Assembly (NCBI RefSeq): GCF_000192435.1
Contig: NZ_AEUD01000002.1
Location: forward strand, 328,593-392,592
Length of the DNA: 64,000 nt
Direction of reading: 5' to 3'
Source of the DNA: Gordonia neofelifaecis NRRL B-59395
GTDB lineage: Bacteria > Actinomycetota > Actinomycetes > Mycobacteriales > Mycobacteriaceae
In this document: positions 17,977 through 26,112 of the stretch, piece by piece
How positions within the stretch are numbered: the stretch's first letter is position 1
How the letters are laid out: each line of letters begins with the position of its first letter
Notes under the pieces: generated by a model
What the model was told of the DNA's origin: nothing
The model's input: the letters and a program-made list of their open reading frames with translations, nothing else
Database searches by the model: none
Position numbers and translations under genes: made by a program

Positions 17977-20573
17977 GGCTGCATCGGTTGCGGGTCGAGA
18001 ACTTCCGCGGGGTCGCGGCGCGAGAGGTCGCGTTCGCGGAGTCCGGCGTCACCGTCATCGAGGGCGACAACGAGGCGGGGAAGTCGTCGATGATGGAGGC
18101 GTTCGACCTCCTGTTGACGACGCAATCCAGCAGTAAGTCGAAGAATGTTCGTGCGGTGCAGCCGTCGGGTCGGGACGTCGGCACCGAGGTCTCCGCTGAG
18201 ATCTCTTGCGGGCCCTGGCGATTCGAGTACTTCAAGCGCTTCAACCGGCAGCCGGAGACAGCACTGACGATCATCGAGCCGGTGCGCGAACAACTCGCCG
18301 GACGGGAAGCCCACGAACGGGTGGAGCAGATTCTCGCCGACTCCCTCGACAAGACGCTGTTCGGGGCGCTGCGACTGCTGCAGTCCGCAGATCCGCGGCT
18401 GGGTGATCTCGCGAACAGCTCGGCCCTGTCGCAGGCACTCGATCGAGCCGCGGGGGAGGCGGAGTCCGACGGCGGCGAGTCGGCGCAGACCCAGGAGTTG
18501 GTCGCCGCGGTGACCGCTGAGTACAAGAAGTACTTCACGATCGCGCAAGGCCGGCCGACCGGCGAACTGGCCGCAGCGCGCGAGGCCGCGAGTCGGTCGG
18601 CGTCCGCAGTCGCCGAGCGCCGGGAGATCCTCGCTCGCGCGCAGGATGCGGCCGACCGGCTGCCGCGAGTCGCCGAGGCGATCCGCCAGTTGCTGGCCGA
18701 TGAGCAGACGGGCAACGTCGAAGTGCAGACGACGACGGCGGCGCTCGCCGAGGCGGAGGCCGTCCGGGAGCAGACGACAGCGGCATGCGCGGTGGCAGAC
18801 AACAGGCAGCTGGTTCATCAGGTGGCGGTCGACGCTGTCCGAATGCGCGAACGGAGCCGTGCGCAACTGCAGGCGCTGCGCGAGTCCACGAAGCGGAACG
18901 AGCACGCGGTGGCCGAGGCGCGCGGTCGTGCACGCAGTGCCGCCGACCGCGCGGCCGAGATGGCCCCGCAGATCGCGGAGGCGGTGAAACGACATCACGA
19001 CCTGCGCGAGGCGCTGCGCGCCGCGGAGGCTGCGGCGGTCGTGGCCTCAGATCGCGCACGATTGGCCCGGTTGGAGACGTCATTGAGCGAGATCGCCCGC
19101 CTGCAGCGGGAACTCGCGGCTGCACGGAGTGCCGCCGAACAGATCTCGGTGACCGGTGACGACGTCCGCGCCGCGTCGACGCTCGACCGGGACATCACCG
19201 CTGCCTGCGCGAGGCTCGACGCCGTGGCAGCCACGGTGGCGGTCAGCCGATCGGGCACAGGGGAGGTGCTGGTCGGCGGTGACCCGGTCGATGGCGAGGT
19301 CGAGGTGGCGGCCGCGGCGCTGACCGTCGTCGAGGTTCCGGGCGCAGCGCGGATCGAGATCCGGCCGGGCGCCGACTCCGAGGCATTGGCGGGTGAACTC
19401 GCCGCGCTCCGGGAACGGGAGACCGATCTGTTGCGCCGCTGCGAGGTCGAGCGGTTGTCGGACGTCGCTCCCGCGGCCGCACGCCGCGCCGAGGCCTTGC
19501 GTCAGGTGCAGGAACTGGAGCGGAGCCTGAGCCGGGAGCTCGGCGGGGCGGGCGCCGACGATTTGGAGCGTCAGCGCCTCGACCTCGTCGGACGGCTCCC
19601 GGAGGAGCTTCCGGATGCCGGCGAGCGTGTGGATCCGGCGGAGCTGCGCACCGACGAGCGGCGGGCGTCCGACCGGGTGACCGAGCTCGAGCGGATGCGC
19701 GACGCGCTGCTTGCGGCAGTGAACGAACAGGAGTTGCGGGCCACGACACTCGAAGAGTCCGGGGCCCGGATCGCGGCAGATCTGCGGACCCTGGATCTGG
19801 AGCTGTCGGAGGCGGCCGCTGCGGCATCGGACGAGGTGCTGGCGGGGCGAGTCGACTCGGCGGCGAGCGAGCTCGACGCCGCGCGTTCCTCGCTCGCGAA
19901 GCTCGTCCAGCGTCTCGAGCAACTCGACCTGACCGGACTTCGCGAGAAGGCGGCCCAGGCCGAAGCCGCACAGGATCGGCTTCGCGCCCGGCTGGCCGAG
20001 GAGAAGCGGCTGCAGACCGAGCTGTCCACCAAGCTCGAGGTGTGCCGCAGCGACGGGCGTCTCGACGAGCTCGCCGAATCGGTCGCGGAGGACGACGCCG
20101 CGCAGGCCCGACTGCGCCGCGTGTCGGAACGTGCGGCGGGCGCCCGTGCGCTGTACGAGACGCTCCAGCGCAAGCGGAACGAGAGTCGCGCACGGTACGT
20201 CGATCCCTTCACCCGTCGCCTCGAAGAGCTCGCGGCCCCAGTGTTCGGCGACGACGTGAGCTTCCACATCGACGACGACTTCGTCATCACGACGCGCACC
20301 CTGGACGGTGTCACGGTCGACGTCGACGCCCTCTCCGGCGGCGCGAAGGAACAGCTGGGCCTTCTCGCCCGGCTCGCCTGCGCGACGCTGGTGGACGCTG
20401 CGGACGGCGTCCCGCTGATCCTCGACGACGCGCTCGGCTATACCGACCCCACTCGACTGGCTTCGATGGCGCAGGTGCTCGGCACGTCCGGCGGCGACGC
20501 GCAGATCATCGTGCTGACCTGCACTCCTGACCGCTATCGAGAAGTGGCCGGCGCCAAGCTGATCGCCGTCTGA
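17973..20573 (+). CDS. SbcC/Rad50- or YhaN-like SMC-type ATPase
   Basis: This 866-residue ATPase has a Walker A in EGDNEAGKSSMMEAF (about 33-45). Long coiled-coil stretches rich in Ala, Glu and Arg run from about 190 to 740. The signature LSGGAKEQLGLLARLA and Walker B VPLILDDALGYTD are at the C-terminus. It is translationally coupled to the upstream nuclease. It resembles YhaN-type ATPases and Rv1278 more than E. coli SbcC: it is shorter, and I see no CxxC zinc hook in the coiled coil. A central low-coil segment (about 425-470, GEVLVGGDPVDGEVEV) may be a small beta insert in place of the hook. The inferred role is DNA end processing or repair. Confidence 0.82.
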   Translation: MRLHRLRVENFRGVAAREVAFAESGVTVIEGDNEAGKSSMMEAFDLLLTTQSSSKSKNVRAVQPSGRDVGTEVSAEISCGPWRFEYFKRFNRQPETALTIIEPVREQLAGREAHERVEQILADSLDKTLFGALRLLQSADPRLGDLANSSALSQALDRAAGEAESDGGESAQTQELVAAVTAEYKKYFTIAQGRPTGELAAAREAASRSASAVAERREILARAQDAADRLPRVAEAIRQLLADEQTGNVEVQTTTAALAEAEAVREQTTAACAVADNRQLVHQVAVDAVRMRERSRAQLQALRESTKRNEHAVAEARGRARSAADRAAEMAPQIAEAVKRHHDLREALRAAEAAAVVASDRARLARLETSLSEIARLQRELAAARSAAEQISVTGDDVRAASTLDRDITAACARLDAVAATVAVSRSGTGEVLVGGDPVDGEVEVAAAALTVVEVPGAARIEIRPGADSEALAGELAALRERETDLLRRCEVERLSDVAPAAARRAEALRQVQELERSLSRELGGAGADDLERQRLDLVGRLPEELPDAGERVDPAELRTDERRASDRVTELERMRDALLAAVNEQELRATTLEESGARIAADLRTLDLELSEAAAAASDEVLAGRVDSAASELDAARSSLAKLVQRLEQLDLTGLREKAAQAEAAQDRLRARLAEEKRLQTELSTKLEVCRSDGRLDELAESVAEDDAAQARLRRVSERAAGARALYETLQRKRNESRARYVDPFTRRLEELAAPVFGDDVSFHIDDDFVITTRTLDGVTVDVDALSGGAKEQLGLLARLACATLVDAADGVPLILDDALGYTDPTRLASMAQVLGTSGGDAQIIVLTCTPDRYREVAGAKLIAV

Positions 20574-20604
20574 CCTTCGCAACACGGACGAATCACACTA
20601 CGGC

Positions 20605-21060
20605 CTAGTCGTAGACGAATCGATCGGCGGTGCCCGAACTGCCGTTTCGTTCGCGTTGCCGCCGGATCAGGTAGCGGCCCGGTGCCATGCCCGTCGCGCC
20701 GTGCTCGGGATGGATGAGATACGCGCTCACCTGGGTCTCGAGGAAGCCGAGCGACAGTCGAATCAGATCGTTCACGCTGGGGTACCAGAAGCACGTGCCC
20801 GGATCTGAGACGAGTGTGTGGGGATTGCCGCCGGACTCGCTGCGAAGCAACTCGATGCCGCTGCCTGCGACATTGAGTCGGATGGATTGCGAGTACGGCC
20901 GAACCTGGGGAACGAGATCCTCGGGGATGACGATCAGATCGCCCTGCGCTTGGAGGCCGGCGATGACCGGTACGCGGACTTGGGTGTCGAGGTGGTCGAG
21001 AACGTCGACACCGGAGCGGTCGGCGAGATCGGCGAGAGTGGGAGCATGTCCGTGATTCAT
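20605..21060 (-). CDS. Uncharacterised protein downstream of the DUF6745 gene
   Basis: I do not recognise a named family. The start is the ATG at 21060 with CAGGTGAAT upstream; the frame extends to 21468 only as a shadow. The 151-residue product has a short helical start (THADLADRSGVDVLDHL-like), then beta-rich segments (VRVPVIAGLQAQGDLIVIPEDLV) and a C-terminal block HPEHGATGMAPGRYLIRRQRE. No signal peptide or membrane segment is seen. It lies 47 bases after the DUF6745 gene on the same strand. I recall similar short proteins with a HGN/HGA...GxYxxRRQRE ending beside DUF6745 genes in other actinomycetes. The pair is probably functionally linked; the role is unknown. Confidence 0.6.
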   Translation of the reverse strand: MNHGHAPTLADLADRSGVDVLDHLDTQVRVPVIAGLQAQGDLIVIPEDLVPQVRPYSQSIRLNVAGSGIELLRSESGGNPHTLVSDPGTCFWYPSVNDLIRLSLGFLETQVSAYLIHPEHGATGMAPGRYLIRRQRERNGSSGTADRFVYD

Positions 21061-21107
21061 GGGATTCACCTGTCGGTTCGAAGGAATGGGGATGCGCGCG
21101 CCGACGA

Positions 21108-22340
21108 TCACGTGCGGCGGGCCAGCTGCGCATACGCGGGGCCTGGCAGCCCGTACGTCCACCCGGCGGCGTCCAGGGCGCTCTCGGCCCACGCGGGGAC
21201 GTTGAGGCCGTAGCGGCGCCGTGTCCCGTCGCGCTCGACGGATCCGTTGACGGCGAGCAGGATTCGGCTGCGTGGACACCAATCGTCTGGCGTCGCATAC
21301 AGTTCGAGGAGCGCGCCGGGGTTTCCGGGATCGGGGACCCGGTCGAGCAGTTCGAGCTCGGCCCGTGCGATGAACGTCTCCCATCCGAGTCGTTCGATCG
21401 CCGATCGCCGGACTTCGATGTTCGGCTCCGACGCGATGCGGTCGATCGTGGGCTCGCGTATCACCCATTCCGGAACGACGGTGCCGTGCAGTGCGAAAAG
21501 TGTTGTGTCGTCGGCGAATCGAATCGCGGGATCATCACGGTGATGCAGACGGCGCTCGCCGGACGAGGCTCCGGGCGCGGGTTCCAGATGCAGAGCCACG
21601 GGACGATGCGAGACCACGCACACGTCGTCGAACGCCCACCACCAGCCGCACACCCGGGCCAGTGCGATCTGCAGGTCGAGCAGCGAGTCGTCAGCATCTG
21701 CGTACCGCACCAGCCCGAGCCGGCGCACGATGTCGAAGTACGCGATCCGATAGGCCTCGTGCTGCCCGTACCACGTGATGACGCCGGTCGGCGGTGGGCG
21801 CATTCGACGGATCGGTGCGACGACGCCGTCGAGCAGCGTGGTCCGCATCGAGTCCCACACCGCCGATCGCAGAACGGTGAAGACGTCGGACTCGGCCGGC
21901 ACCGAGTCGGCCGGGAGGAAGTACGGGTCGAACGGGTGGTAGGGCGTCTGCTTCGGGAACGGATCGTAGGACGCTCGGCGTCGGATCCGGGCTTTCATCC
22001 CCTTGTGCGATCCGGTGATGAGTTCGGCGACCAGTGCGGGCACACGCGCACGCTCGGACGACTTGAGCGGATCGGCTCCGACGAGTCCGAGGTCGGCGAC
22101 GACGTCGACGGCCGCACCGGGAGAGGGAGCCCAGACGAACTCCGGTCGACCGCGGCCGACGAGCCGATACAGGTCGGTGATCGCGGATTCGGCTGCGGCG
22201 ACGTCGGCCGGAGCCGTCGACAATGCGGACTGGAGCCAGTCGCCGCGCAGTTGTTCAGAAGAGCGGAGGAGGGGTTCGATCGATCGATGCTCGATCACCC
22301 GACTCGCTGCGCGACGCCGAGCGGCGCCACGCGCGCTCAT
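21108..22340 (-). CDS. DUF6745 domain protein
   Basis: This is a soluble protein of about 410 residues. The middle and C-terminal parts carry a DUF6745 pattern: IRFADDTTLFALHGTVVPEWVIREP, then PNIEVRRSAIERLGWETFI, and a closing VNGSVERDGTRRRYGLNVP...GWTYGLPG. No catalytic motif is obvious, and an N-terminal helical region precedes the domain. The start is uncertain. The ATG at 22340 is used here; it overlaps (ATGA) the stop of a 13-codon open frame beginning at ATG 22378. The main frame itself stays open to a TTG at 22415. The gene runs into the small partner gene downstream and away from tRNA-Arg upstream. The function is unknown. Confidence 0.65.
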   Translation of the reverse strand: MSARGAARRRAASRVIEHRSIEPLLRSSEQLRGDWLQSALSTAPADVAAAESAITDLYRLVGRGRPEFVWAPSPGAAVDVVADLGLVGADPLKSSERARVPALVAELITGSHKGMKARIRRRASYDPFPKQTPYHPFDPYFLPADSVPAESDVFTVLRSAVWDSMRTTLLDGVVAPIRRMRPPPTGVITWYGQHEAYRIAYFDIVRRLGLVRYADADDSLLDLQIALARVCGWWWAFDDVCVVSHRPVALHLEPAPGASSGERRLHHRDDPAIRFADDTTLFALHGTVVPEWVIREPTIDRIASEPNIEVRRSAIERLGWETFIARAELELLDRVPDPGNPGALLELYATPDDWCPRSRILLAVNGSVERDGTRRRYGLNVPAWAESALDAAGWTYGLPGPAYAQLARRT

Positions 22341-22512
22341 GCGATGTAGGCGGTGGCCGCCTTTCCACTGGAGATCATGGTAGGAGAGAGTGGCACGATC
22401 CGGGTGAATGCGCAATGGCTGAATCGGGTCTGCGGAGCGGGCTGACGCTCGACACCGACCCCGGTGTTGGGCCGTCGAGAGGGAGTGCGCTAATGTTGCT
22501 CTCGCCCGATGA

Positions 22513-22585
22513 GCCCCCCTAGCTCAGGGGATAGAGCGTCTGCCTCCGGAGCAGAAGGTCGTAGGTTCGAATCCTACGGGGGGCA
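22513..22585 (+). tRNA. tRNA-Arg (anticodon CCG)
   Basis: This is a 73-base cloverleaf. The acceptor stem GCCCCCC (22513-22519) pairs with GGGGGGC (22578-22584), with discriminator A. The D arm includes TAGCTCAGGGGATAGAGC, the anticodon stem-loop is CTGCCTCCGGAGCAG with anticodon CCG reading CGG, and the T loop is GGTTCGAATCC. CCA is not encoded. A terminator hairpin follows at once. Confidence 0.97.
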
Positions 22586-22590
22586 CTCTT

Positions 22591-22622
22591 ATGCCGCTTG
22601 ACTAGACCAGGTCAAGCGGCAT
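22591..22622. terminator. Terminator between tRNA-Arg and rarA
   Basis: A 12-bp perfect stem ATGCCGCTTGAC/GTCAAGCGGCAT (22591-22602 with 22611-22622) with an 8-base loop is followed by TTT on the plus strand. It ends the tRNA transcript and, read on the other strand, lies just beyond the rarA stop. Confidence 0.85.
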
Positions 22623-22624
22623 TT

Positions 22625-23932
22625 TCATGCGTTCGCACCGCCGTCGTGCCTCTCGGTCCGCAGTCGGTCCCACTCCGACATCCGCCGTCCGACGGTCGAC
22701 TCGTAGCCGTTCTCGGTCGGTCGATACAGGCGATGCCTGCCGATACCTTCCGGGAAGTAGTCGGCGCCGGAGAAGCCGTCCTCGGTGTCCGGATCGTACT
22801 GGTAGCCACTGCCGTAGCCGAGCTCGCGCATCAGCCCGGTGGGTGCGTTGAGAATGTGCGCGGGCGGCATCAGAGACCCCGTGCGTTTCGCGAGCTTCCG
22901 GGCCGCGCCGAAGCCGCGGTACACCGCGATCGACTTCGGTGCGGTGGCGAGGTACACGACGATCTGTGCGATGGCGAGTTCCCCTTCGGGAGAACCGAGC
23001 CGCTCGTACGCGTCCCACGCGGCGAGCGCATGACGCACGGCATCGGGGTCGGCGATCCCCACGTCCTCACTCGCGAACCGCACCAGTCTGCGCGCCACGT
23101 AGAGCGGGTCCTCCCCGCCGTCCAGCATCCTGGCCAGCCAGTACAGAGCGGCGTCGGGATCTGATCCGCGCATCGACTTGTGCAGCGCTGAGATCAGGTT
23201 GTAGTGGCCTTCCTGGGACTTGTCGTACAGCGGGGCGCGTCGCTGTACGAGATCGACCAGGCCGTCCACGTCGAGCGTGCCGCTGACGTGCTGCAACTGT
23301 TCGACGAGATTCAGCAGATAGCGACCGTCGCCGTCGGCCATGGCGATCAGTGCCTGACGGCCGTCTTCGGACAGTGGCAGCGCACGCCTCAGCAGCGACT
23401 CGGCACGCCCGATGAGCGTGGTGAGTGCGGCCTCGTCGAGTCGTTTCAGCACGAACACCTGGCAGCGCGAGAGGAGTGCGGCGTTCAGTTCGAAGCTCGG
23501 GTTCTCCGTGGTGGCGCCGACGAGGACGATGGTGCCGTCCTCGACGTACGGCAGGAACGAATCCTGCTGGGCGCGATTGAAACGGTGGACCTCGTCGACG
23601 AACAGCAACGTGCCCTGGCCGACCTCGCGCCGCTTCTGCGCAGCCAGGAAGACCTTGCGCAAGTCGGCGACACCGGAGAAGGTCGCAGACAGCGGCTCGA
23701 AGGCCAGATCGGTCTGTTCGGCGAGCAGCCGCGCGATAGTGGTCTTGCCGCAGCCAGGCGGCCCCCACAGGATCATCGACGCGAGACGATGCTCGGTCAC
23801 CATTCGGCCGATGGCGCCGTCTGGACCCAGGACGTGCTCCTGCCCGACCACCGCTGCCAACGACTGCGGTCGTAGGCGGTCGGCGAGCGGACGGCCTGCA
23901 TCGTCGGGCTCGAAGAGTGACGGCTGCGGCAC
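22625..23932 (-). CDS. rarA: Replication-associated recombination AAA+ ATPase RarA (MgsA/WRNIP1 family)
   Basis: This 435-residue clamp-loader-like AAA+ protein acts at stalled replication forks. It begins with a PLADRLRPQSLAAVVGQEHVLG box and has Walker A WGPPGCGKTT (about 56), Walker B LLFVDEVHRFN, the sensor-1 ATTENPSFE and Arg finger region LLSRCQVFVL, then the RarA C-terminal tetramerisation domain (DKSQEGHYNLISALHKSMRGSD). The GTG start has GGAGGAGGG upstream. A TACACT hexamer about 40 bases further up may be its -10. The gene stands alone between tmm and the tRNA. Confidence 0.93.
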   Translation of the reverse strand: MPQPSLFEPDDAGRPLADRLRPQSLAAVVGQEHVLGPDGAIGRMVTEHRLASMILWGPPGCGKTTIARLLAEQTDLAFEPLSATFSGVADLRKVFLAAQKRREVGQGTLLFVDEVHRFNRAQQDSFLPYVEDGTIVLVGATTENPSFELNAALLSRCQVFVLKRLDEAALTTLIGRAESLLRRALPLSEDGRQALIAMADGDGRYLLNLVEQLQHVSGTLDVDGLVDLVQRRAPLYDKSQEGHYNLISALHKSMRGSDPDAALYWLARMLDGGEDPLYVARRLVRFASEDVGIADPDAVRHALAAWDAYERLGSPEGELAIAQIVVYLATAPKSIAVYRGFGAARKLAKRTGSLMPPAHILNAPTGLMRELGYGSGYQYDPDTEDGFSGADYFPEGIGRHRLYRPTENGYESTVGRRMSEWDRLRTERHDGGANA

Positions 23933-24007
23933 GGTGTCCCTCCTCCGGTGAGCGAACCTTCAGCGAATGCCCTCAGTGTAGGTTCGCCCACCGACAGTCC
24001 GCTGTCG

Positions 24008-25378
24008 TCAGCTCACGCTGTCGGCAGTGGTCTGCGCGTCGAGGTAGCGCTCGCGGGAGTCGTCGAGCTCATCGATCCACCGGGTGTGGTGGACGACGGC
24101 CATCGTCCCGGTCATCACCGACCGATAAGCCTGATCCCGGTAGGTGAGGATGTTCTGCTTCTTGTCGGCTTTCCACTCGAGGAAGATCCGGACCACTTCG
24201 TCGAGGTCGAACATCGGGTAGTCGGTCTGCTCGATCAGGTCGCGGATGTAGTCGGCCTGGAATCGGACCGCGGCAGCGTCGTCGGCGACCGCCTGATAGC
24301 GGTCGGACCACTGCCTCATGTGCGACGCGCGCGCGTCTGCATCCGGCAGCTCGACACGGCCGAGGATCAGATCGCGGACGAACCAGGCCTGAGCGTCGAA
24401 CATGTTGAACGTGAACCATTGATCCTGTGCGCCCAGGTAATGCAGCTGGGGGTTCGCGTTCCACGTCACGCCGCGGTACAGGTCGTTCGGGTAGAGGTTG
24501 TTGGGCGAACGCAGGTGCAGGCTGTCGGGCAGGAACGGATAGTGGTGCAGGTACCCGGTGCACAGGACGACGGCGTCGAACTCACCCGACGATCCGTCGA
24601 CGAAGGTCGCGACGCTGCCGTCGATCCGCTCGATCTGCGGCTTCTCGTCCACTCCGTCCGGCCAGGCGAAGCCCTGCGGCCCGGACCGATAGCTCATCGT
24701 CACGTGCCGCGCGCCCATCTTGTGGGACTGGATACCGATGTCCTCCGCAGAGTACGAACCGCCCACGAGCAGCAGGCGCTGACCGGCGAAGCGTTCGGCG
24801 CCCCGGAACTCGTGGGCGTGGATCACCTCTCCCGGGAAGCTCTCGATTCCGGTGATGTCGGGCACGTTGGGGAAGGAGAAATGCCCGGTCGAGACGATCA
24901 CCTGGTCGAAGACGCGGACCTCGGTGACGTGATTTCGCAGATCGTCGACGGTGACGGTGAATTTCCGCCTCTGATCGTCGAATTCCACACGGCGGACCAC
25001 ATGGGCGAAACGGACGAGATCTTTCACTTCCGACTGCTGTGCGCGGCCGTTGATGTAGTCCCACAGGACTTCTCGAGGCGGATACGAAGAGATCGGCCGA
25101 TTGAAGTGCTCGTCGAATGTGTACTCGGCGAATTCGAGCGCCTCTTTCGGCCCATTCGACCACAGGTTTCGATACATGCTCGAATGGACGGGCTCGCCGT
25201 ATCCGTCGGTTCCGGTGCGCCAGGTGAAGTTCCATTGGCCGCCCCAGTCGTCCTGCTTCTCGAAGCAGACCACGTCGGGAATCTCGGCGCCGGAGTTCTC
25301 CGCAGACTTGAATGCGCGCAGGGCGGCCATTCCGCTCGGCCCCGCGCCGATGATCGCGACTGAATTCTCGCTATTCAA
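24008..25378 (-). CDS. tmm: Trimethylamine monooxygenase (bacterial FMO, Tmm type)
   Basis: This 456-residue flavin monooxygenase would oxidise trimethylamine to trimethylamine N-oxide with NADPH and O2 in the cytoplasm. It has the FAD motif GAGPSG (11-16), CFEKQDDWGGQWN, the FMO motif FPGEVIHAHEF, the NADP-binding GGSYSAEDIG with the Tyr known in Tmm, and LCTGYLHHYPFL. Long blocks read like characterised Tmm (EPVHSSMYRNLWSNGPKE; QDQWFTFNMFDAQAW; YRSVMTGTMA), which separates it from Baeyer-Villiger enzymes. The start is a TTG at 25378 with GAAAGG 8 bases upstream. A 183-base structured leader precedes it. Other methylated amines or sulfides are possible substrates. Confidence 0.9.
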   Translation of the reverse strand: MNSENSVAIIGAGPSGMAALRAFKSAENSGAEIPDVVCFEKQDDWGGQWNFTWRTGTDGYGEPVHSSMYRNLWSNGPKEALEFAEYTFDEHFNRPISSYPPREVLWDYINGRAQQSEVKDLVRFAHVVRRVEFDDQRRKFTVTVDDLRNHVTEVRVFDQVIVSTGHFSFPNVPDITGIESFPGEVIHAHEFRGAERFAGQRLLLVGGSYSAEDIGIQSHKMGARHVTMSYRSGPQGFAWPDGVDEKPQIERIDGSVATFVDGSSGEFDAVVLCTGYLHHYPFLPDSLHLRSPNNLYPNDLYRGVTWNANPQLHYLGAQDQWFTFNMFDAQAWFVRDLILGRVELPDADARASHMRQWSDRYQAVADDAAAVRFQADYIRDLIEQTDYPMFDLDEVVRIFLEWKADKKQNILTYRDQAYRSVMTGTMAVVHHTRWIDELDDSRERYLDAQTTADSVS

Positions 25379-25561
25379 AATGTTTACCTTTCAAACCGGA
25401 AATCACTCCGGGATGTCGCCGTAAAAGCAAAAGGCCGTCGCCCATCGGACCAGTAGTTGTCAGTCCGATCGGCGGACAACCCAAAGGTCACCATGATGAA
25501 TCCGGTTGCCGATGTCAAACTCGGCGAGCAGTGATTTCCCGGCGTGATAGGGTGAACATCT
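25379..25561 (-). promoter_or_regulatory. Structured leader region upstream of tmm, riboswitch-like
   Basis: These 183 bases have no gene and are noticeably less GC-rich than the neighbours. On the tmm strand, AGTGATTTCC-type arms close the region: GGAAATCACT at 25398-25407 pairs with 25530-25539 (10 of 10, extendable with one bulge), and the 3' arm ends just before the tmm ribosome-binding site GAAAGG. Inside is ATCGGAC-N12-GTCCGAT (25444-25469), which competes with GTTGTC/GACAAC and GTCCG/CGGAC pairings. A long closing stem beside the ribosome-binding site with mutually exclusive inner hairpins is what a metabolite- or protein-sensing leader looks like. I could not match it to a known class with confidence. 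Confidence 0.45.
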
Positions 25562-25930
25562 TTATAGATAGGGCTGCGTGAGCATTTCCAGGAGATGTCC
25601 AGACGGGTCCTTGAAGTACACTCGACGACCGTCCTCGGTGGCGATCTCGCCGGGCCGCCGCATCTGCGGATCTGCCCAATGCTCGACCTGTCTCCGCTGG
25701 AGCGCCGCGTATCCGCGATCGAACTCCTCGTCGTTCATGAGGAACGCCATGTGTATCGGGTCGTTCACGGGCGCAGGTGCGAACTGGAGGAGTGTCGCGT
25801 CGTCGAGCACGATGTTGGTGAACGGTCCCCAGTCGGGAGCGGGGCGGGCGCCGAGCACTTCGCGGTAGAAGTGGGCCGACGCCTGCGGGTCGTGCGCTCC
25901 GATGATGGTGTGATTGAAACTGACTGCCAT
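25562..25930 (-). CDS. VOC-family (glyoxalase/bleomycin-resistance fold) protein
   Basis: This 122-residue single-domain vicinal-oxygen-chelate protein has two beta-alpha-beta-beta-beta units. Likely metal ligands are His in FNHTIIGA, His in DPIHMAFL and Glu in SGHLLEML, with VYFKDPSGHL as the typical closing strand. The start is the ATG at 25930, preceded by GGAGACGAAAG; the frame upstream to 25984 lacks a ribosome-binding site. It is transcribed toward tmm, whose leader begins right after its stop, so read-through is possible. It may be a dioxygenase, lyase or thiol-transferase; the substrate is unknown. Confidence 0.8.
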   Translation of the reverse strand: MAVSFNHTIIGAHDPQASAHFYREVLGARPAPDWGPFTNIVLDDATLLQFAPAPVNDPIHMAFLMNDEEFDRGYAALQRRQVEHWADPQMRRPGEIATEDGRRVYFKDPSGHLLEMLTQPYL

Positions 25931-26044
25931 TGAAAGACTTTCGTCTCCGGCACCTCCATGTCTGACGCTGTCCGCCACCGACACGCGATGCTGCGATCGA
26001 CGTTAAGCGCGTGCAGGCCGGCGGTCAACAGGTTCGTCGGCAAC

Positions 26045-26096
26045 GTCAAGTAAAGCTTGACTAAATAACGGCCTTGTGTCAAAGTGTGCTTGACAC
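26045..26096. promoter_or_regulatory. Two inverted repeats upstream of a small HTH gene
   Basis: GTCAAG-TAAAG-CTTGAC (26045-26061) and GTGTCAA-AGTGTGC-TTGACAC (26076-26096) are both perfect and share the core GTCAA/TTGAC, with centres 33 bases apart. They lie between the divergent VOC gene and the HTH gene and include TTGACT/TTGACA-like -35 hexamers. They are likely operators, possibly for the HTH protein itself. Confidence 0.6.
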
Positions 26097-26112
26097 TATT
26101 GGAGGTTTGGTG

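Noticed and set aside
22513-22585. tRNA-Arg as an attachment site of an integrated element
   Set aside because: No second copy of the tRNA 3' end and no integrase gene are present in the window.
25379-25561. Calling the tmm leader a guanidine-I (ykkC) riboswitch
   Set aside because: Only a CTGGTCCGA word and a GGGTT...CCG segment resemble it; the GAGAG and GGGA...GCCCGGGAG parts are missing, so it is reported only as an unclassified structured leader.
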